DNA of 64,000 nucleotides from an uncultured Bacteroidota bacterium (lineage in GTDB: Bacteria > Bacteroidota > Bacteroidia > Bacteroidales > P3). Made by a program: the position numbers and the translations under genes. Of the stretch, positions 25,697 to 34,660 are shown piece by piece. The notes beneath the pieces are model-generated. The model ran no database searches. It had not been told where the DNA came from and worked only from the letters and a program-made list of their open reading frames with translations. Position 1 is the stretch's first letter. The number at the start of each line of letters is the position of its first letter. The DNA is taken from positions 124,001 through 188,000 of the forward strand of contig CACYJU010000002.1 in assembly GCA_902774845.1 (NCBI GenBank), in the 5' to 3' direction.

Positions 25697-27064
25697 TCAG
25701 GCGAAGAGTTTGCGGAAGGCGTCTTCGATGACTGCCAGTTCGACTATCTCTATGGGATACTTGTGCTTGTCGAGACCTTTGGTGTTGTAGCGTGATACGA
25801 ATATCTTTTCGAAGCCGAGGCGGCCGGCTTCGGCTATGCGTTGCTCGACACGTGTAACGGGACGGATCTCGCCGTTGAGGCCCATCTCAGCGGCCATGCA
25901 GATGGTGGGAGGGATGGGGATATCGACGTTGCTGGAGAGTATGGAGCAGGCGACTGCGAGGTCGATGGCGGGGTCGCTGACACGGAGCCCGCCGGCGATG
26001 TTGAGGAAGACGTCCTTGGCACCTAGCTTGAAGCCACAGCGTTTTTCGAGTACGGCGAGGAGCATGCTGAGACGGCGGAAGTCGAAGCCGTTGGCGTTGC
26101 GCTGCGGTGTGCCGTAAACGGCGGAAGAGACGAGTGACTGCACTTCGATGAAGATGGGGCGCGCGCCTTCGAGGGTTGCGGAGACGGCAGAGCCGCTGAG
26201 AGTCTCGTCGCGCTGTGAGAGAAGTATCTCGGAGGGGTTTGGCACCTCGCGTAGTCCGTCAGACTGCATCTCGAAGATGCCGAGTTCGGCGGTGGAACCG
26301 AAACGGTTTTTCAGAGCGCGGAGGATGCGGAAACCGTAGTTTTGGTCGCCCTCGAACTGGAGGACGGCATCGACGATATGCTCCATCACCTTGGGGCCGG
26401 CGAGGGTGCCGTCCTTGGTGATATGTCCGATGAGGAGGACGGGGACTCCAGAGAGCTTGGCGTAGCGCTGGAAGAGGGTGGTGCACTCGCGTATTTGTGA
26501 GATGCTGCCAGCGGAGGAGTCGATCTCCTCGGAAGAGATGGTCTGGATGGAATCGATGATGAGGAGTTCGGGCTTGACGGCTTCGATATGCTCGAAGATG
26601 CGCTGGGTGGCGGTCTCGGAGACGACGTACATCTCGCCCTGGGGCTTCCCAATGCGGTCGGCACGCATCTTTATCTGCTGTTCGCTCTCTTCGCCGCTGA
26701 CGTAGAGGAGCCGTTTGCCCTGCATGGAGAGGGCTGTCTGGAGGAGGAGAGTGGATTTACCGATGCCGGGTTCGCCACCGAGGAGCAGGAGGCTGCCGGG
26801 GACGATGCCGCCACCGAGGACGCGGTCGAACTCGCTGCAGTGGGTCTGGATACGGACGGTTTCGTCGTATTTGACCTCCTCAATGCGTACGGGTGCAGAC
26901 TGACTGATTGCTTGATTGCTCGATTGCTTGAATACTTGAGTGGAGGCTTGGACCACCTCTTCATCGAAGGTGTTCCACTTGCCGCACTCGGGGCAGCGGC
27001 CGAGCCAGGAGCTGCTCTGGTAGCCGCATTCGCGGCAGAAGAAATATCGTTTAGCTTTGGCCAT
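25697..27064 (-). CDS. radA: DNA repair protein RadA
   Basis: The protein has 455 residues. An N-terminal zinc finger has C10, C13, C24 and C27 (CRECGYQ ... CPECG). A RecA-like ATPase follows, with Walker A GGEPGIGKST at about 98, and the RadA-specific KNRFG motif (LKNRFGSTAELGIF). The Lon-like C-terminal domain contains GGLRVSDPAIDLAVACSIL. It promotes branch migration in recombination. The linker between zinc finger and ATPase (about 39-55, STQVFKQSSNQAISQSAP) is encoded by an 8-bp repeat otherwise found between genes. It starts 3 bp after the superoxide dismutase stop, so the two are likely co-transcribed. Confidence 0.97.
   Translation of the reverse strand: MAKAKRYFFCRECGYQSSSWLGRCPECGKWNTFDEEVVQASTQVFKQSSNQAISQSAPVRIEEVKYDETVRIQTHCSEFDRVLGGGIVPGSLLLLGGEPGIGKSTLLLQTALSMQGKRLLYVSGEESEQQIKMRADRIGKPQGEMYVVSETATQRIFEHIEAVKPELLIIDSIQTISSEEIDSSAGSISQIRECTTLFQRYAKLSGVPVLLIGHITKDGTLAGPKVMEHIVDAVLQFEGDQNYGFRILRALKNRFGSTAELGIFEMQSDGLREVPNPSEILLSQRDETLSGSAVSATLEGARPIFIEVQSLVSSAVYGTPQRNANGFDFRRLSMLLAVLEKRCGFKLGAKDVFLNIAGGLRVSDPAIDLAVACSILSSNVDIPIPPTICMAAEMGLNGEIRPVTRVEQRIAEAGRLGFEKIFVSRYNTKGLDKHKYPIEIVELAVIEDAFRKLFA
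26901..26948. repeat. 8-bp repeat inside radA, 6 units
   Basis: The units are TGACTGAT, TGCTTGAT, TGCTCGAT, TGCTTGAA, TACTTGAG and TGGAGGCT. Forty-eight bases equal 16 codons, so the frame is kept. It matches the intergenic octamer element seen at 11520, 40012 and 53007. Confidence 0.8.
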
Positions 27065-27067
27065 TCA

Positions 27068-27661
27068 TTAAAGTCTTTTGTTTACGGATTGCCAGTCGAT
27101 GACTTGCCAGAGGGCAGTGATGTAGTCGGCGCGACGGTTTTGGTAGTCGAGGTAGTAGGCGTGCTCCCAGACGTCGAAGGTGAGGAGGGGCTGGAGGTTG
27201 TGAAGGAGGGGGTTGTCGGCGTTGGGCTCCTGGGTGATGACGAGCTTGCCGTCGGCGTCTTTGCTGAGCCAAACCCAGCCGGAGCCGAAGAGGGTGGCGC
27301 CTTTCTGCTCAAACTCTTTCTGGAAAGCCTCGAAAGAGCCGAAGTCGCGGGCAATCATGTCAGCGATGGGACCAGTGCAGTCGTGGTTGGCGGTGCCGAA
27401 CTGCTCGAAATACATGGCGTGGTTGAGCACCTGTCCAGCGTTGTTGAAGAGGCCGCCGGTGGCTTTCTTGACCACCTCGGAGAGGGGCATGTTCTCGAGG
27501 CCGCTGCCAGGGAGCAGTTTGTTGAGGTTGTCAACGTAGGCTTTGAGGTGTTTGCCGTGGTGGAATTCAAAAGTCTTGGCGCTGATTACGTTGATTGCGT
27601 CGGCGGAGTAGGGGAGAGCCGGCATCTCGAACTGACCGTTTTTAGGTGTAATGTCGTACAT
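27068..27661 (-). CDS. sodB: Superoxide dismutase (Fe/Mn family)
   Basis: The protein has 197 residues from MYDITPKNG. Metal ligands are visible in FEFHHGKHLKAY, VLNHAMYF and DVWEHAYYLDYQNRR (the D-x-W-x-H motif). The GSGWVWL segment fits the family. It turns superoxide into oxygen and peroxide. Iron against manganese use cannot be told safely; Bacteroidales enzymes are often of iron or dual type. The start at 27661 is supported by a -7 box at 27691-27698. It is the first gene of a two-gene unit with radA. Confidence 0.95.
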   Translation of the reverse strand: MYDITPKNGQFEMPALPYSADAINVISAKTFEFHHGKHLKAYVDNLNKLLPGSGLENMPLSEVVKKATGGLFNNAGQVLNHAMYFEQFGTANHDCTGPIADMIARDFGSFEAFQKEFEQKGATLFGSGWVWLSKDADGKLVITQEPNADNPLLHNLQPLLTFDVWEHAYYLDYQNRRADYITALWQVIDWQSVNKRL

Positions 27662-27690
27662 GATGGATGATTTTGTTGTGAAATTGTATG

Positions 27691-27698
27691 CAAAGGTA
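27691..27698 (-). promoter_or_regulatory. -7 box (TACCTTTG) of the superoxide dismutase gene
   Basis: TACCTTTG followed by CA reads on the minus strand 30 bp before the chosen ATG. It makes a start at 27703 impossible for a transcript from this promoter. Confidence 0.55.
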
Positions 27699-27749
27699 GC
27701 CATTTTTTTGGAAATGGAGGGCGTATGTTATAGATTTGAAAAAAAAACG

Positions 27750-27757
27750 TATATTTG
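27750..27757 (+). promoter_or_regulatory. -7 box (TATATTTG) upstream of the CoA-transferase gene
   Basis: TATATTTG followed by CA lies 47 bp before the start codon. A -33 element at the right distance is not clear. Confidence 0.45.
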
Positions 27758-27803
27758 CAAACTCGTTTGAAACGAAAGGAAATTAATCTAACATCTATAA
27801 ATC

Positions 27804-28448
27804 ATGAAAAAATTTGTCACAGTAAAAGAAGCAGCCGCCATGATAAAGGACGGCATGACCGTGATGGTCGGAGGTTTTCTCGGTGTAGGATCGCCAATCA
27901 AGCTGCTGGACCAGCTGGTGGAGAACGGGGTGAAAGACCTTAACGTCATAGCCAACGACACGGCGTACCCGGAGGTGGGGTTGGGCAAACTGATCACCAA
28001 CCATCAGGTGAAGACCCTCACGGCCACTCATATCGGAACGAACAACAACACCATCGACCAGATGAACTCGGGCGAACTGAAGGTGACTCTCCAGCCGCAG
28101 GGCACCTTGGCAGAGCAGATACGCGCTGCCGGCGCAGGCTTGGGTGGCATACTGACGCAGACGGGTCTCGGCACCGTGGTGGAGAACGGGAAGCAGAAGG
28201 TGACGGTGGACGGCAAGGAATACCTGCTGGAGAAGCCGGTGCGCGCCGATGTGGCTATTATCGGAGCCAATATCTGTGACGAGGAGGGCAACCTGGTTTA
28301 CAAAGGCACCTCGCAGAACTTCTGCCCGATGATGGCAACAGCAGCCGACATCGTGATAGTGGAGCCGCAGGAGATAGTGCCGACTGGTAGCATAGCACCA
28401 GAGAATGTCAAGACCCCGGGAATTTTCGTTGACTTTATCATCAAATAA
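27804..28448 (+). CDS. atoD: 3-oxoacid CoA-transferase, alpha subunit (AtoD/CtfA type)
   Basis: The protein has 214 residues, the full length of the A subunit. It has the signature DGMTVMVGGFLGVGSP near the start and later QGTLAEQIRAAGAGLGG and TGLGTVVENGK. The enzyme moves CoA between acetoacetyl-CoA or butyryl-CoA and acetate. The catalytic glutamate sits on the beta subunit, and no beta subunit gene follows. The next gene is an ammonia lyase of lysine fermentation, so the pair looks like part of a kam/kal/ato gene set whose other members lie elsewhere. Confidence 0.88.
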   Translation: MKKFVTVKEAAAMIKDGMTVMVGGFLGVGSPIKLLDQLVENGVKDLNVIANDTAYPEVGLGKLITNHQVKTLTATHIGTNNNTIDQMNSGELKVTLQPQGTLAEQIRAAGAGLGGILTQTGLGTVVENGKQKVTVDGKEYLLEKPVRADVAIIGANICDEEGNLVYKGTSQNFCPMMATAADIVIVEPQEIVPTGSIAPENVKTPGIFVDFIIK

Positions 28449-28461
28449 AACATAAAAAACA

Positions 28462-28854
28462 ATGGCAGTAAAATCAATGCTTCGCGTGCGTATGAGCGCC
28501 AAGGACGCACACTATGGCGGAAACCTCGTTGACGGCGCACACATGCTACACCTCTTTGGCGATGTGGCCACCGAGCTACTCATCATACAGGACGGCGACG
28601 AAGGCCTGTTTTGCGCTTACGACATGGTGGAGTTCAAAGCCCCCGTGTATGCCGGCGACTATATCGAGGCTTACGGCGAGATAACCCATGTGGGCAACAC
28701 CAGCCGCAAGATGAGCTTTGAGGCCTACAAGGTCATCAAGACCCGCCCCGACATCAGCGACTCGGCCGCTGACGTGCTGGAGGAGAAAATCCTTGTGTGC
28801 CGTGCATCTGGTACCTGCGTGACCCCCAAGGATTGCCAGAGGAAGAACAAATAA
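28462..28854 (+). CDS. kal: 3-aminobutyryl-CoA ammonia lyase-like hotdog protein
   Basis: The protein has 130 residues and a hotdog fold. The opening [20 protein letters not shown] and the segments [30 protein letters not shown] and [15 protein letters not shown] match the Kal family, which removes ammonia from L-3-aminobutyryl-CoA to give crotonyl-CoA in lysine fermentation. It lies 13 bp after the atoD-like gene and ends before a terminator, so the two form one unit. The identity is recalled from family motifs; a general acyl-CoA thioesterase is the less likely alternative. Confidence 0.8.
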   Translation: MAVKSMLRVRMSAKDAHYGGNLVDGAHMLHLFGDVATELLIIQDGDEGLFCAYDMVEFKAPVYAGDYIEAYGEITHVGNTSRKMSFEAYKVIKTRPDISDSAADVLEEKILVCRASGTCVTPKDCQRKNK

Positions 28855-28879
28855 ATGTATCGTAACAATTAATGATACA

Positions 28880-28917
28880 GACAGAGGGAATCCACTAAGG
28901 ATATCCCTCTGTCTTTC
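28880..28917 (+). terminator. Hairpin terminator after the atoD-kal pair
   Basis: The arms GACAGAGGGAT/ATCCCTCTGTC (28880-28891 and 28903-28913) are followed by TTTC. Confidence 0.75.
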
Positions 28918-28948
28918 ATAACAAACCAACAAACAAAAACACCAAGCA

Positions 28949-29818
28949 ATGAACGTAGAAGAATATATTGTGGCGCGAGTGAACGCGCTGATGCACACAG
29001 AGGATGCCGCTATTGTGAAGCGGCTGGAAGGTGGTATGAGCAACTACACCTACGTGGTGGAGACCCGCGGTAAGAAATACACCTACCGTGTGCCTGGCAA
29101 GTTTGCCGAGAAGTTTGTGGACCGCGTAGAGGAGTGGGACAATATACAGGAGATAAACCGACTGGGGCTGAACAACGCCACCTCGTACGTGGAGGTCATC
29201 TCGGGTGAGAAACTGGCGGAATATGTGGAGGGCACCATCCTCTCTGAGACCGATATAGAGAGCTACAACGAGATGTCGGTGGCGGCGCTGAAGAAGATAC
29301 ACGGGAGCGACATGCGCTTCCGCGACTACAACGCCTTCGGGCGTCTGAGCGACTACGAGCGCTACTGCCGTGAGATGGGCTTCACACACCCCAAGGAATA
29401 CCACGAACTGAGGGAGCAGCTGGAGCGTATGCGTGACGCGCATGCCGAGGTGCCGATGGTGCCATGCCACTGCGACTACCAGCCCACCAACTTGGTGGTG
29501 AGCGGTGACAAGCTCTATGTGCTCGACTGGGAGTTTGCCGGCATGAATGACCCGATATACGACATCGCCTGCTACGGCAACGCCGGCTTCGACAAGGCCC
29601 TCTCGCTGCTGGAGGCTTACGTGGGACATAAACCCACATCGGAGGAACTGAAGAGACTCTACTTCCACCGCTCGTTCCAGTGCCTGCAGTGGTACAACGT
29701 GGCCATCTTCAAAGACAGAGTGGGGCTGAGCCGCGACCTGAATATGGACTTCAACGCAGTCGCCGCCTTCTTCTTCAACATGGCGAAAGACCTCGCTACG
29801 AAGTATGATACGTTGTAA
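28949..29818 (+). CDS. Choline/ethanolamine kinase family (LicA-type) phosphotransferase
   Basis: The protein has 289 residues. The Brenner motif is visible as PCHCDYQPTNLVV and the metal-binding choline kinase motif as LDWEFAGMNDPIYDIA. The glycine-rich start is LEGGMSNYTYVVE. Such kinases phosphorylate choline, ethanolamine or similar small alcohols with ATP; LicA proteins feed phosphocholine decoration of the surface. The substrate is not certain. It overlaps or abuts the HisJ-type gene, so both are co-transcribed. Confidence 0.85.
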   Translation: MNVEEYIVARVNALMHTEDAAIVKRLEGGMSNYTYVVETRGKKYTYRVPGKFAEKFVDRVEEWDNIQEINRLGLNNATSYVEVISGEKLAEYVEGTILSETDIESYNEMSVAALKKIHGSDMRFRDYNAFGRLSDYERYCREMGFTHPKEYHELREQLERMRDAHAEVPMVPCHCDYQPTNLVVSGDKLYVLDWEFAGMNDPIYDIACYGNAGFDKALSLLEAYVGHKPTSEELKRLYFHRSFQCLQWYNVAIFKDRVGLSRDLNMDFNAVAAFFFNMAKDLATKYDTL

Positions 29819-29819
29819 G

Positions 29820-30632
29820 ATGGTCAACTATCACACTCACTCACGTTACTGCGACGGGCACGGCGAACTACGGGAGTATGTCGACTATGCGATTGCACAC
29901 GGATTCACGGCTCTCGGTTTCTCTGGGCACGCACCTGTGCCGTTTGAGAACACGTTCGCTATTCCCGACAGCGACTATGAGCACTACTGTGACGAGGTGA
30001 GGCAGCTTCGGGCTGAATACGCAGGCCGCATCGATATAAAGCTGGGGTTGGAGATAGACTACATCCCTCACATGCTTGACGACTTTGGACCTCTGAAGGA
30101 ACGTGGCAAACTGGATTACTGCATCGGGAGTGTGCACTTGGTGGCCAATCCCGACGGCGACCCCTCGGCGTTGTGGTTTATCGACGGCAGCAGGCGTGAT
30201 GTCTACGACGAAGGACTGCAAAGGGTGTTCGGCGGCGATATACGCAAGGGCGTGAATGCCTTCTTCCGCCAGACCTGTGACATGCTGGAACGCAACAAAC
30301 CCACCATCATAGGCCATTTCAACAAGATAGTGATGCATAACGCCGGACGCTACTTCTCGGAACAGGATGCCTGGTACCGCTCGTTGGTGCGTGACACCAT
30401 CGACCAGATAGCTGCCTGCGGCACGATATGCGAGATTAACACACGTGGCATATACCGCAAGCGTCATGATGACTACTACCCGTCGCGCGAGATAATCAAG
30501 TATATGGACACGCTGCATATCCCCGTGGTCGTAGGCAGCGACGCACACAACCCAGAAGACCTCGACAACTTCTGTGGCGCCTACGATTACCTCAAAGAAA
30601 TAAACTATCGCAACGTGCTGACAAGAATTTAG
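29820..30632 (+). CDS. PHP-domain phosphatase, HisJ histidinol-phosphatase family
   Basis: The protein has about 270 residues. PHP metal motifs are visible: NYHTHSRYCDGHG (first His pair), GFSGHAPVP, LGLEIDY, CIGSVHLV, IIGHFNKI and VVVGSDAH. The layout and length match HisJ histidinol-phosphatases. There is no his operon around it, so it may act on another small phosphate ester, possibly linked to the kinase upstream. The ATG at 29820 (MVNYHTHS) is chosen; an ATG at 29805 would overlap the previous gene by 14 bp. Confidence 0.85.
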   Translation: MVNYHTHSRYCDGHGELREYVDYAIAHGFTALGFSGHAPVPFENTFAIPDSDYEHYCDEVRQLRAEYAGRIDIKLGLEIDYIPHMLDDFGPLKERGKLDYCIGSVHLVANPDGDPSALWFIDGSRRDVYDEGLQRVFGGDIRKGVNAFFRQTCDMLERNKPTIIGHFNKIVMHNAGRYFSEQDAWYRSLVRDTIDQIAACGTICEINTRGIYRKRHDDYYPSREIIKYMDTLHIPVVVGSDAHNPEDLDNFCGAYDYLKEINYRNVLTRI

Positions 30633-30665
30633 CGACTCAAACATTAACGCAATAACGCATTTAAA
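30633..30665. repeat. 8-bp-periodic repeat (CA form) before the cupin gene
   Basis: The phrases ACTCAAAC, ATTAACGC, AATAACGC lie in octamer phase. It is the CA form, immediately 5' of a plus-strand gene. Confidence 0.6.
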
Positions 30666-30669
30666 AAAT

Positions 30670-31005
30670 ATGCTTATCGACTTCGACAAAATCGAGCAGG
30701 AGGTTGTGCCGCATTTCAAAGGTGGCGACGGCGAGACCAAGACCCGCGCCTACTTCGACGGCGTGAACAAGATAATGAAAGGTTGCCTGGAACCAGGTTG
30801 CTCTATCGGCTATCACTGCCATGAGAGCAACTGCGAGATGATATACATATTGAGTGGAGAGGCCCGCTGTCTCTATGACGACGGTGAGGAATACCTCACT
30901 GCAGGACAGTGCCATTACTGCCCTAAGGGTCATTCGCACAGTCTCATCAACGCCAGCACGACAGAACCGCTGACCTATTTCGCCGTGGTTCCGGAACAGA
31001 AGTAG
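30670..31005 (+). CDS. Cupin domain protein
   Basis: The protein has 111 residues, a single small beta barrel. Cupin motif 1 is SIGYHCHESNCEMIYILSG with its His-x-His and Glu, and motif 2 is CHYCPKGHSHSLIN. It should bind a divalent metal. It may be a small isomerase, dioxygenase or sugar-binding regulator. The stop is directly followed by the start of a barrel gene. Confidence 0.88.
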   Translation: MLIDFDKIEQEVVPHFKGGDGETKTRAYFDGVNKIMKGCLEPGCSIGYHCHESNCEMIYILSGEARCLYDDGEEYLTAGQCHYCPKGHSHSLINASTTEPLTYFAVVPEQK

Positions 31006-31839
31006 ATGATGCACATGCTGCGATATACCCTGAGGCTTGCTATAAGTGTGCTGGCAATATGCTGTGCAGGAGCGGCCAGGGCGCAGTTCGAACCGCAACC
31101 GCTTTCGGCCAGGTGTCAAGCTATGGGCGGTGCCAGTGTGGCGGTAAGAGATTTCAGCGGATGCAACGTTAATCCAGCCACATTGGGATGGCTGCGCAAG
31201 TGGAGCGTAGCTATCGACTACAGACAGCTCATGGTGCTGAAAGGCATGGGTTACAAGAGTATTGCTGTAGGCATTCCGACAGGCAGTATAGGCGCTGCCG
31301 CAGTGTACTACACACATTTTGGAGATTTGACATACAACGAGCAGACTGCATCGGCGCATTACGGCATCCGGGTTGGCAAAGGTGTCTCCGTCGGGGTTGG
31401 AATATACTACCTGCACAGTGGCACCAACGACGGACACTACGAGCCGTTCAACTCTGCCACAGGCAGCGTGGGAGTGCAGTATGCGCCCAACGAGAAACTC
31501 TGTTTCGGTGCTTCGGTGTTCAACCCCTTCTTTGTGCGACGTGACGGTGTGCAGCGCATCCCTGTGCAGATGAACATAGGTGCGTCATACAATCCGGTAA
31601 CTCCGCTGCTGATGACCGTCGAACTGGAGAAGAACATTTACGACCCACTGAGGGTGCGTCTGGGTGTGGAGTACTGTATCATCGACAGGATACTCATTCA
31701 GGCTGGATTCGCCACCAGTCCTATGGTCTATTCGGTGGGTGTGGGCTATAGACATTCTCACCTGCGTGCCAACATCTGCGTGGCGGTGCATCAGCGTGTG
31801 GGCGTGACTCCGGGCGTGACACTTGGGTATACTTTCTAG
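31006..31839 (+). CDS. Outer-membrane beta-barrel protein, PorV/FadL-like
   Basis: The protein has 277 residues. A signal peptide (LRLAISVLAICCAGAARA) is cleaved before QFEPQ. The opening SARCQAMGGASVAVRDFSGCNVNPATLGW is the N-terminal signature of PorV/PorQ/FadL-like barrels, followed by alternating beta strands to the terminal aromatic VTLGYTF. It could be an accessory T9SS barrel or a transporter. It directly precedes the helix-hairpin-helix barrel gene with a 6-bp gap, so the two probably work in the same membrane. Confidence 0.72.
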   Translation: MMHMLRYTLRLAISVLAICCAGAARAQFEPQPLSARCQAMGGASVAVRDFSGCNVNPATLGWLRKWSVAIDYRQLMVLKGMGYKSIAVGIPTGSIGAAAVYYTHFGDLTYNEQTASAHYGIRVGKGVSVGVGIYYLHSGTNDGHYEPFNSATGSVGVQYAPNEKLCFGASVFNPFFVRRDGVQRIPVQMNIGASYNPVTPLLMTVELEKNIYDPLRVRLGVEYCIIDRILIQAGFATSPMVYSVGVGYRHSHLRANICVAVHQRVGVTPGVTLGYTF

Positions 31840-31845
31840 ACTGAT

Positions 31846-33870
31846 ATGGTACGGCCGATGTTACTAAAAAGACTGTTACCGTTGCTGCTGTTCCTTGTGA
31901 CAGGGGCGACGGTTACGGCTCAGTCGGTCGACGACATGATGGAGCGATACATGGAGCAGAACGACGATGAGGAGGCGTTGGAAGAGCTGATGGACGAATA
32001 CTCTGACGCACTCGAAGACAAGATGAACCTCAACGATACTATGGCATACGTGCCTGAATGGCTCTTGTCGTCATTCCAGCATGAGCTTTTGCGGGCATAT
32101 ATTATGCAGCATGGCTACCTTCTCACATGGGATGAACTCTATCTGGTGAACGGCATGGACAGTTCGACGGTGGAGCGGCTGAAACGTTTTTGTACATTGG
32201 AAAAACCTACATCGCGGATACCGCACCTGAGGGATATGCTCCGAAGGGGGCGACATAACCTCGTGGTAGGAACGTCGCTGACGATGGAAAAGGCACGAGG
32301 TTATAAAGAGGATATCTATGAAGGCAAACCCTACCGGCTGTATGGGCGTTACCGTTTTAAATATAAGGACTATCTGTCAGTGCAGCTTTCGGTCGACAAG
32401 GACGCTGGAGAGGGTTTCTTCTATGGCAGCCGCAAACAGGGGTTCGATCTCTACAGCGGACATGTGATGATCTCTAATATAGGATGGTTGAAGGGAGCTG
32501 TGGTGGGACGTTACAGGCTGCAGTTTGGTCAGGGACTGACGCTTTGGTCGGGCAGCAGAGCTTTCCTAGGCTGGAATGCATCTGGAATACGTTATGGACG
32601 TGGTATATGCGCCAGTTCTCCTTTCGCTGAGAACGACTACCTGCAGGGTACGGCTGTAGCCGTCAGCCTGCCTTACGGCCTTGAGATGACTGCGTTTTAT
32701 TCCTATGCTTTGCGTGACGCTTCGGTCGACTCTCTGTCGGGTAACGCAAGCTCGATAAGCAGTTCTGGCTACCACCGCACTACGACAGAGATTGCTAAAC
32801 GTGGCAGTCTCGGAGAACACCTCTATGGCGGCAATCTGCAATGGAACCGTGCTTCGCTGCATCTGGGGGTGACGGCTTACCGCACTTATCTCACCCGTGA
32901 CATACAACCGAAAGAATATGTGTATAATCACTACACCTTTCGTGGCAATACCAACACAAACGCGGGGTTGGACTTCAGCTACCGATGGCGGAAAGTGTTG
33001 CTCTATGGAGAGGGGTCCCTGTCTCAATGTGGCGGAAGGGCAGGCCTGGTGGGGCTGGACTTCTGGATAAACGCAGAGAACACCTTTTCGATAGTCTACC
33101 GCAACTATTCGGCAAAATACTACAACCTGCACTCCAGTACCTGGGGACATCAGTCGCAACCACAGAACGAGTCTGGACTGCGTCTGGCGCTGCAAAGCCG
33201 TCTGCCGCTGAAGATAGACATGCTCATACAGGCTGACCTCTATCGGCATCCGCGTATGCGTTACAGCTGTTATTCTCCCTCGACGGGAGCGAATGTGCGT
33301 ACAGAGTTGACTCGGCAGTTCTCTGTGGGGACCGACAATCGTCAGTCGCTTCAGCTGCGCCTCAGCCATCGTTACAGCAACTTCATGCGCAATGACAGCC
33401 AGTCGTCAGCAGCAGAATACAGTGTTGAGACATATAACCGACATCTTCTCTATGGCGATGTTGACTATCGTATGCGAAAGGTGTCGTTTCGCACCCGTGT
33501 GGGTTGGTCGTCGTTTTGCGGAGAGTCGGGCGACCCATGCTATGGGGTTGTGCTACTTCAGGATGTACAGGCTCTGTTAGGTGATTTCTCCGTCGGAGCC
33601 AGGGTGGCCCTGTTCGATGTGGGGAACTATGATGCTCGCCTTTATGTCGCCGAACGTGGGCTGGAGTACGACAATGGTGGCACCTCGTTCTATGGCAAGG
33701 GCATGCGGTTCTATCTCTTGGCTAGGTATAACCTGAAAGATCGTATCATCTTCGGCCTAAAATATTCGGTCACCGCTTATGCCGACCGAGAGACGGTGGG
33801 TAGTGGATATGAGCTGATCGATAAACCTTACCGCCAACAGCTGCGCCTGCAGGTCAGGGTTAGGTTTTGA
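31846..33870 (+). CDS. Helix-hairpin-helix and beta-barrel outer-membrane protein
   Basis: The protein has 674 residues. Signal peptide about 1-26 (LLPLLLFLVTGATVTA). An acidic helical segment (30-60) is followed by a helix-hairpin-helix-like part (HGYLLTWDELYLVNGMDSSTVERLKRF, about 88-115), then many beta strands typical of a barrel from about 140 to the C-terminal RLQVRVRF. Bacteroidota carry such HHH-barrel proteins widely, with unknown function. A start at 31858 is equally possible. Confidence 0.75.
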   Translation: MVRPMLLKRLLPLLLFLVTGATVTAQSVDDMMERYMEQNDDEEALEELMDEYSDALEDKMNLNDTMAYVPEWLLSSFQHELLRAYIMQHGYLLTWDELYLVNGMDSSTVERLKRFCTLEKPTSRIPHLRDMLRRGRHNLVVGTSLTMEKARGYKEDIYEGKPYRLYGRYRFKYKDYLSVQLSVDKDAGEGFFYGSRKQGFDLYSGHVMISNIGWLKGAVVGRYRLQFGQGLTLWSGSRAFLGWNASGIRYGRGICASSPFAENDYLQGTAVAVSLPYGLEMTAFYSYALRDASVDSLSGNASSISSSGYHRTTTEIAKRGSLGEHLYGGNLQWNRASLHLGVTAYRTYLTRDIQPKEYVYNHYTFRGNTNTNAGLDFSYRWRKVLLYGEGSLSQCGGRAGLVGLDFWINAENTFSIVYRNYSAKYYNLHSSTWGHQSQPQNESGLRLALQSRLPLKIDMLIQADLYRHPRMRYSCYSPSTGANVRTELTRQFSVGTDNRQSLQLRLSHRYSNFMRNDSQSSAAEYSVETYNRHLLYGDVDYRMRKVSFRTRVGWSSFCGESGDPCYGVVLLQDVQALLGDFSVGARVALFDVGNYDARLYVAERGLEYDNGGTSFYGKGMRFYLLARYNLKDRIIFGLKYSVTAYADRETVGSGYELIDKPYRQQLRLQVRVRF

Positions 33871-33876
33871 GCTGTG

Positions 33877-33907
33877 TTTGACCAATCAAAACTATTTCGT
33901 ATCTTTG
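33877..33907 (+). promoter_or_regulatory. Bacteroidota promoter: TTTG, 19 bp, TATCTTTG
   Basis: The -33 box TTTG (33877-33880) and the -7 box TATCTTTG (33900-33907) are 19 bp apart, the ideal arrangement. It places the transcript start near 33914 and rules out the GTG at 33912 as a start codon. Confidence 0.75.
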
Positions 33908-33935
33908 CAAAGTGAAAACAAAACGCTTAATATAT

Positions 33936-34637
33936 ATGATGAAAAAAATGATTTACATTGCAGCGGCAGCTTTACTGACCTTAGGTATTGTGTCCTGCGA
34001 GGATCCGGACGACGATCACGACACACCGATTGTTCCCGAAGGCTATGTTGACCTTGGTCTGCCGAGTGGATTGCTGTGGGCAGATTGCAACATTGGGGCT
34101 ACAACGCCCGAAAGCTACGGTTACTACTACGCTTGGGGTATGGTAGATACGAGCAGCGAATATAGCTGGGAGGCATACATATACGGGGATTACAATTCGG
34201 AAAGTGGCTCGTATATTATGTATAAGTATAACACCACCACGATTTACGGCGCTGTGGATGGCTTGACCACCTTACAGTCGTCGGACGATGCAGCCACGCA
34301 GTCTCTTGGTAGCGGCGCAAGGATGCCGACTAAGGCCGAATGGCAGGAGTTGCTCGACAATACCTCGTTTGTATGGACATCGGTAAACGGTGTTAATGGA
34401 TGCAAGTTCACCGCATCGAACGGCAACAGTATATTCCTGCCGGCAGCGGGTGGTCGTTTCGGCGAAGCACTTGACGGTGACGGCATATACGGCCGCTACT
34501 GGTCGTCGTCGCTTCTCGAGAGCGACGCTTACTACGCTTGGGGCATGGGTTTCATTTCGGGTTACCGAGATGTGTTCGACGGTAGCCGAGACTTCGGTCG
34601 CTCCGTCCGCGCTGTGCATCCTGCTATTCAGAATTAG
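33936..34637 (+). CDS. Lipoprotein with Fib-succ major (FISUMP) domain
   Basis: The protein has about 233 residues from MMKKMIYIA, with a lipobox LGIVSC. The mature part has an acidic linker (EDPDDDHD) and the FISUMP landmarks VDLGLPSGLLWADCNIGA, ARMPTKAEWQELLDN, FLPAAGG and YWSSS ... RSVRAVHP. The domain resembles the formylglycine-generating-enzyme/C-lectin-like fold and is common in surface lipoproteins of this phylum; its role is unknown. The ATG is chosen by the promoter upstream. It shares the domain with the 650-residue protein at 23734. Confidence 0.85.
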   Translation: MMKKMIYIAAAALLTLGIVSCEDPDDDHDTPIVPEGYVDLGLPSGLLWADCNIGATTPESYGYYYAWGMVDTSSEYSWEAYIYGDYNSESGSYIMYKYNTTTIYGAVDGLTTLQSSDDAATQSLGSGARMPTKAEWQELLDNTSFVWTSVNGVNGCKFTASNGNSIFLPAAGGRFGEALDGDGIYGRYWSSSLLESDAYYAWGMGFISGYRDVFDGSRDFGRSVRAVHPAIQN

Positions 34638-34660
34638 CCGTTTTACAATACACAGTTGTG

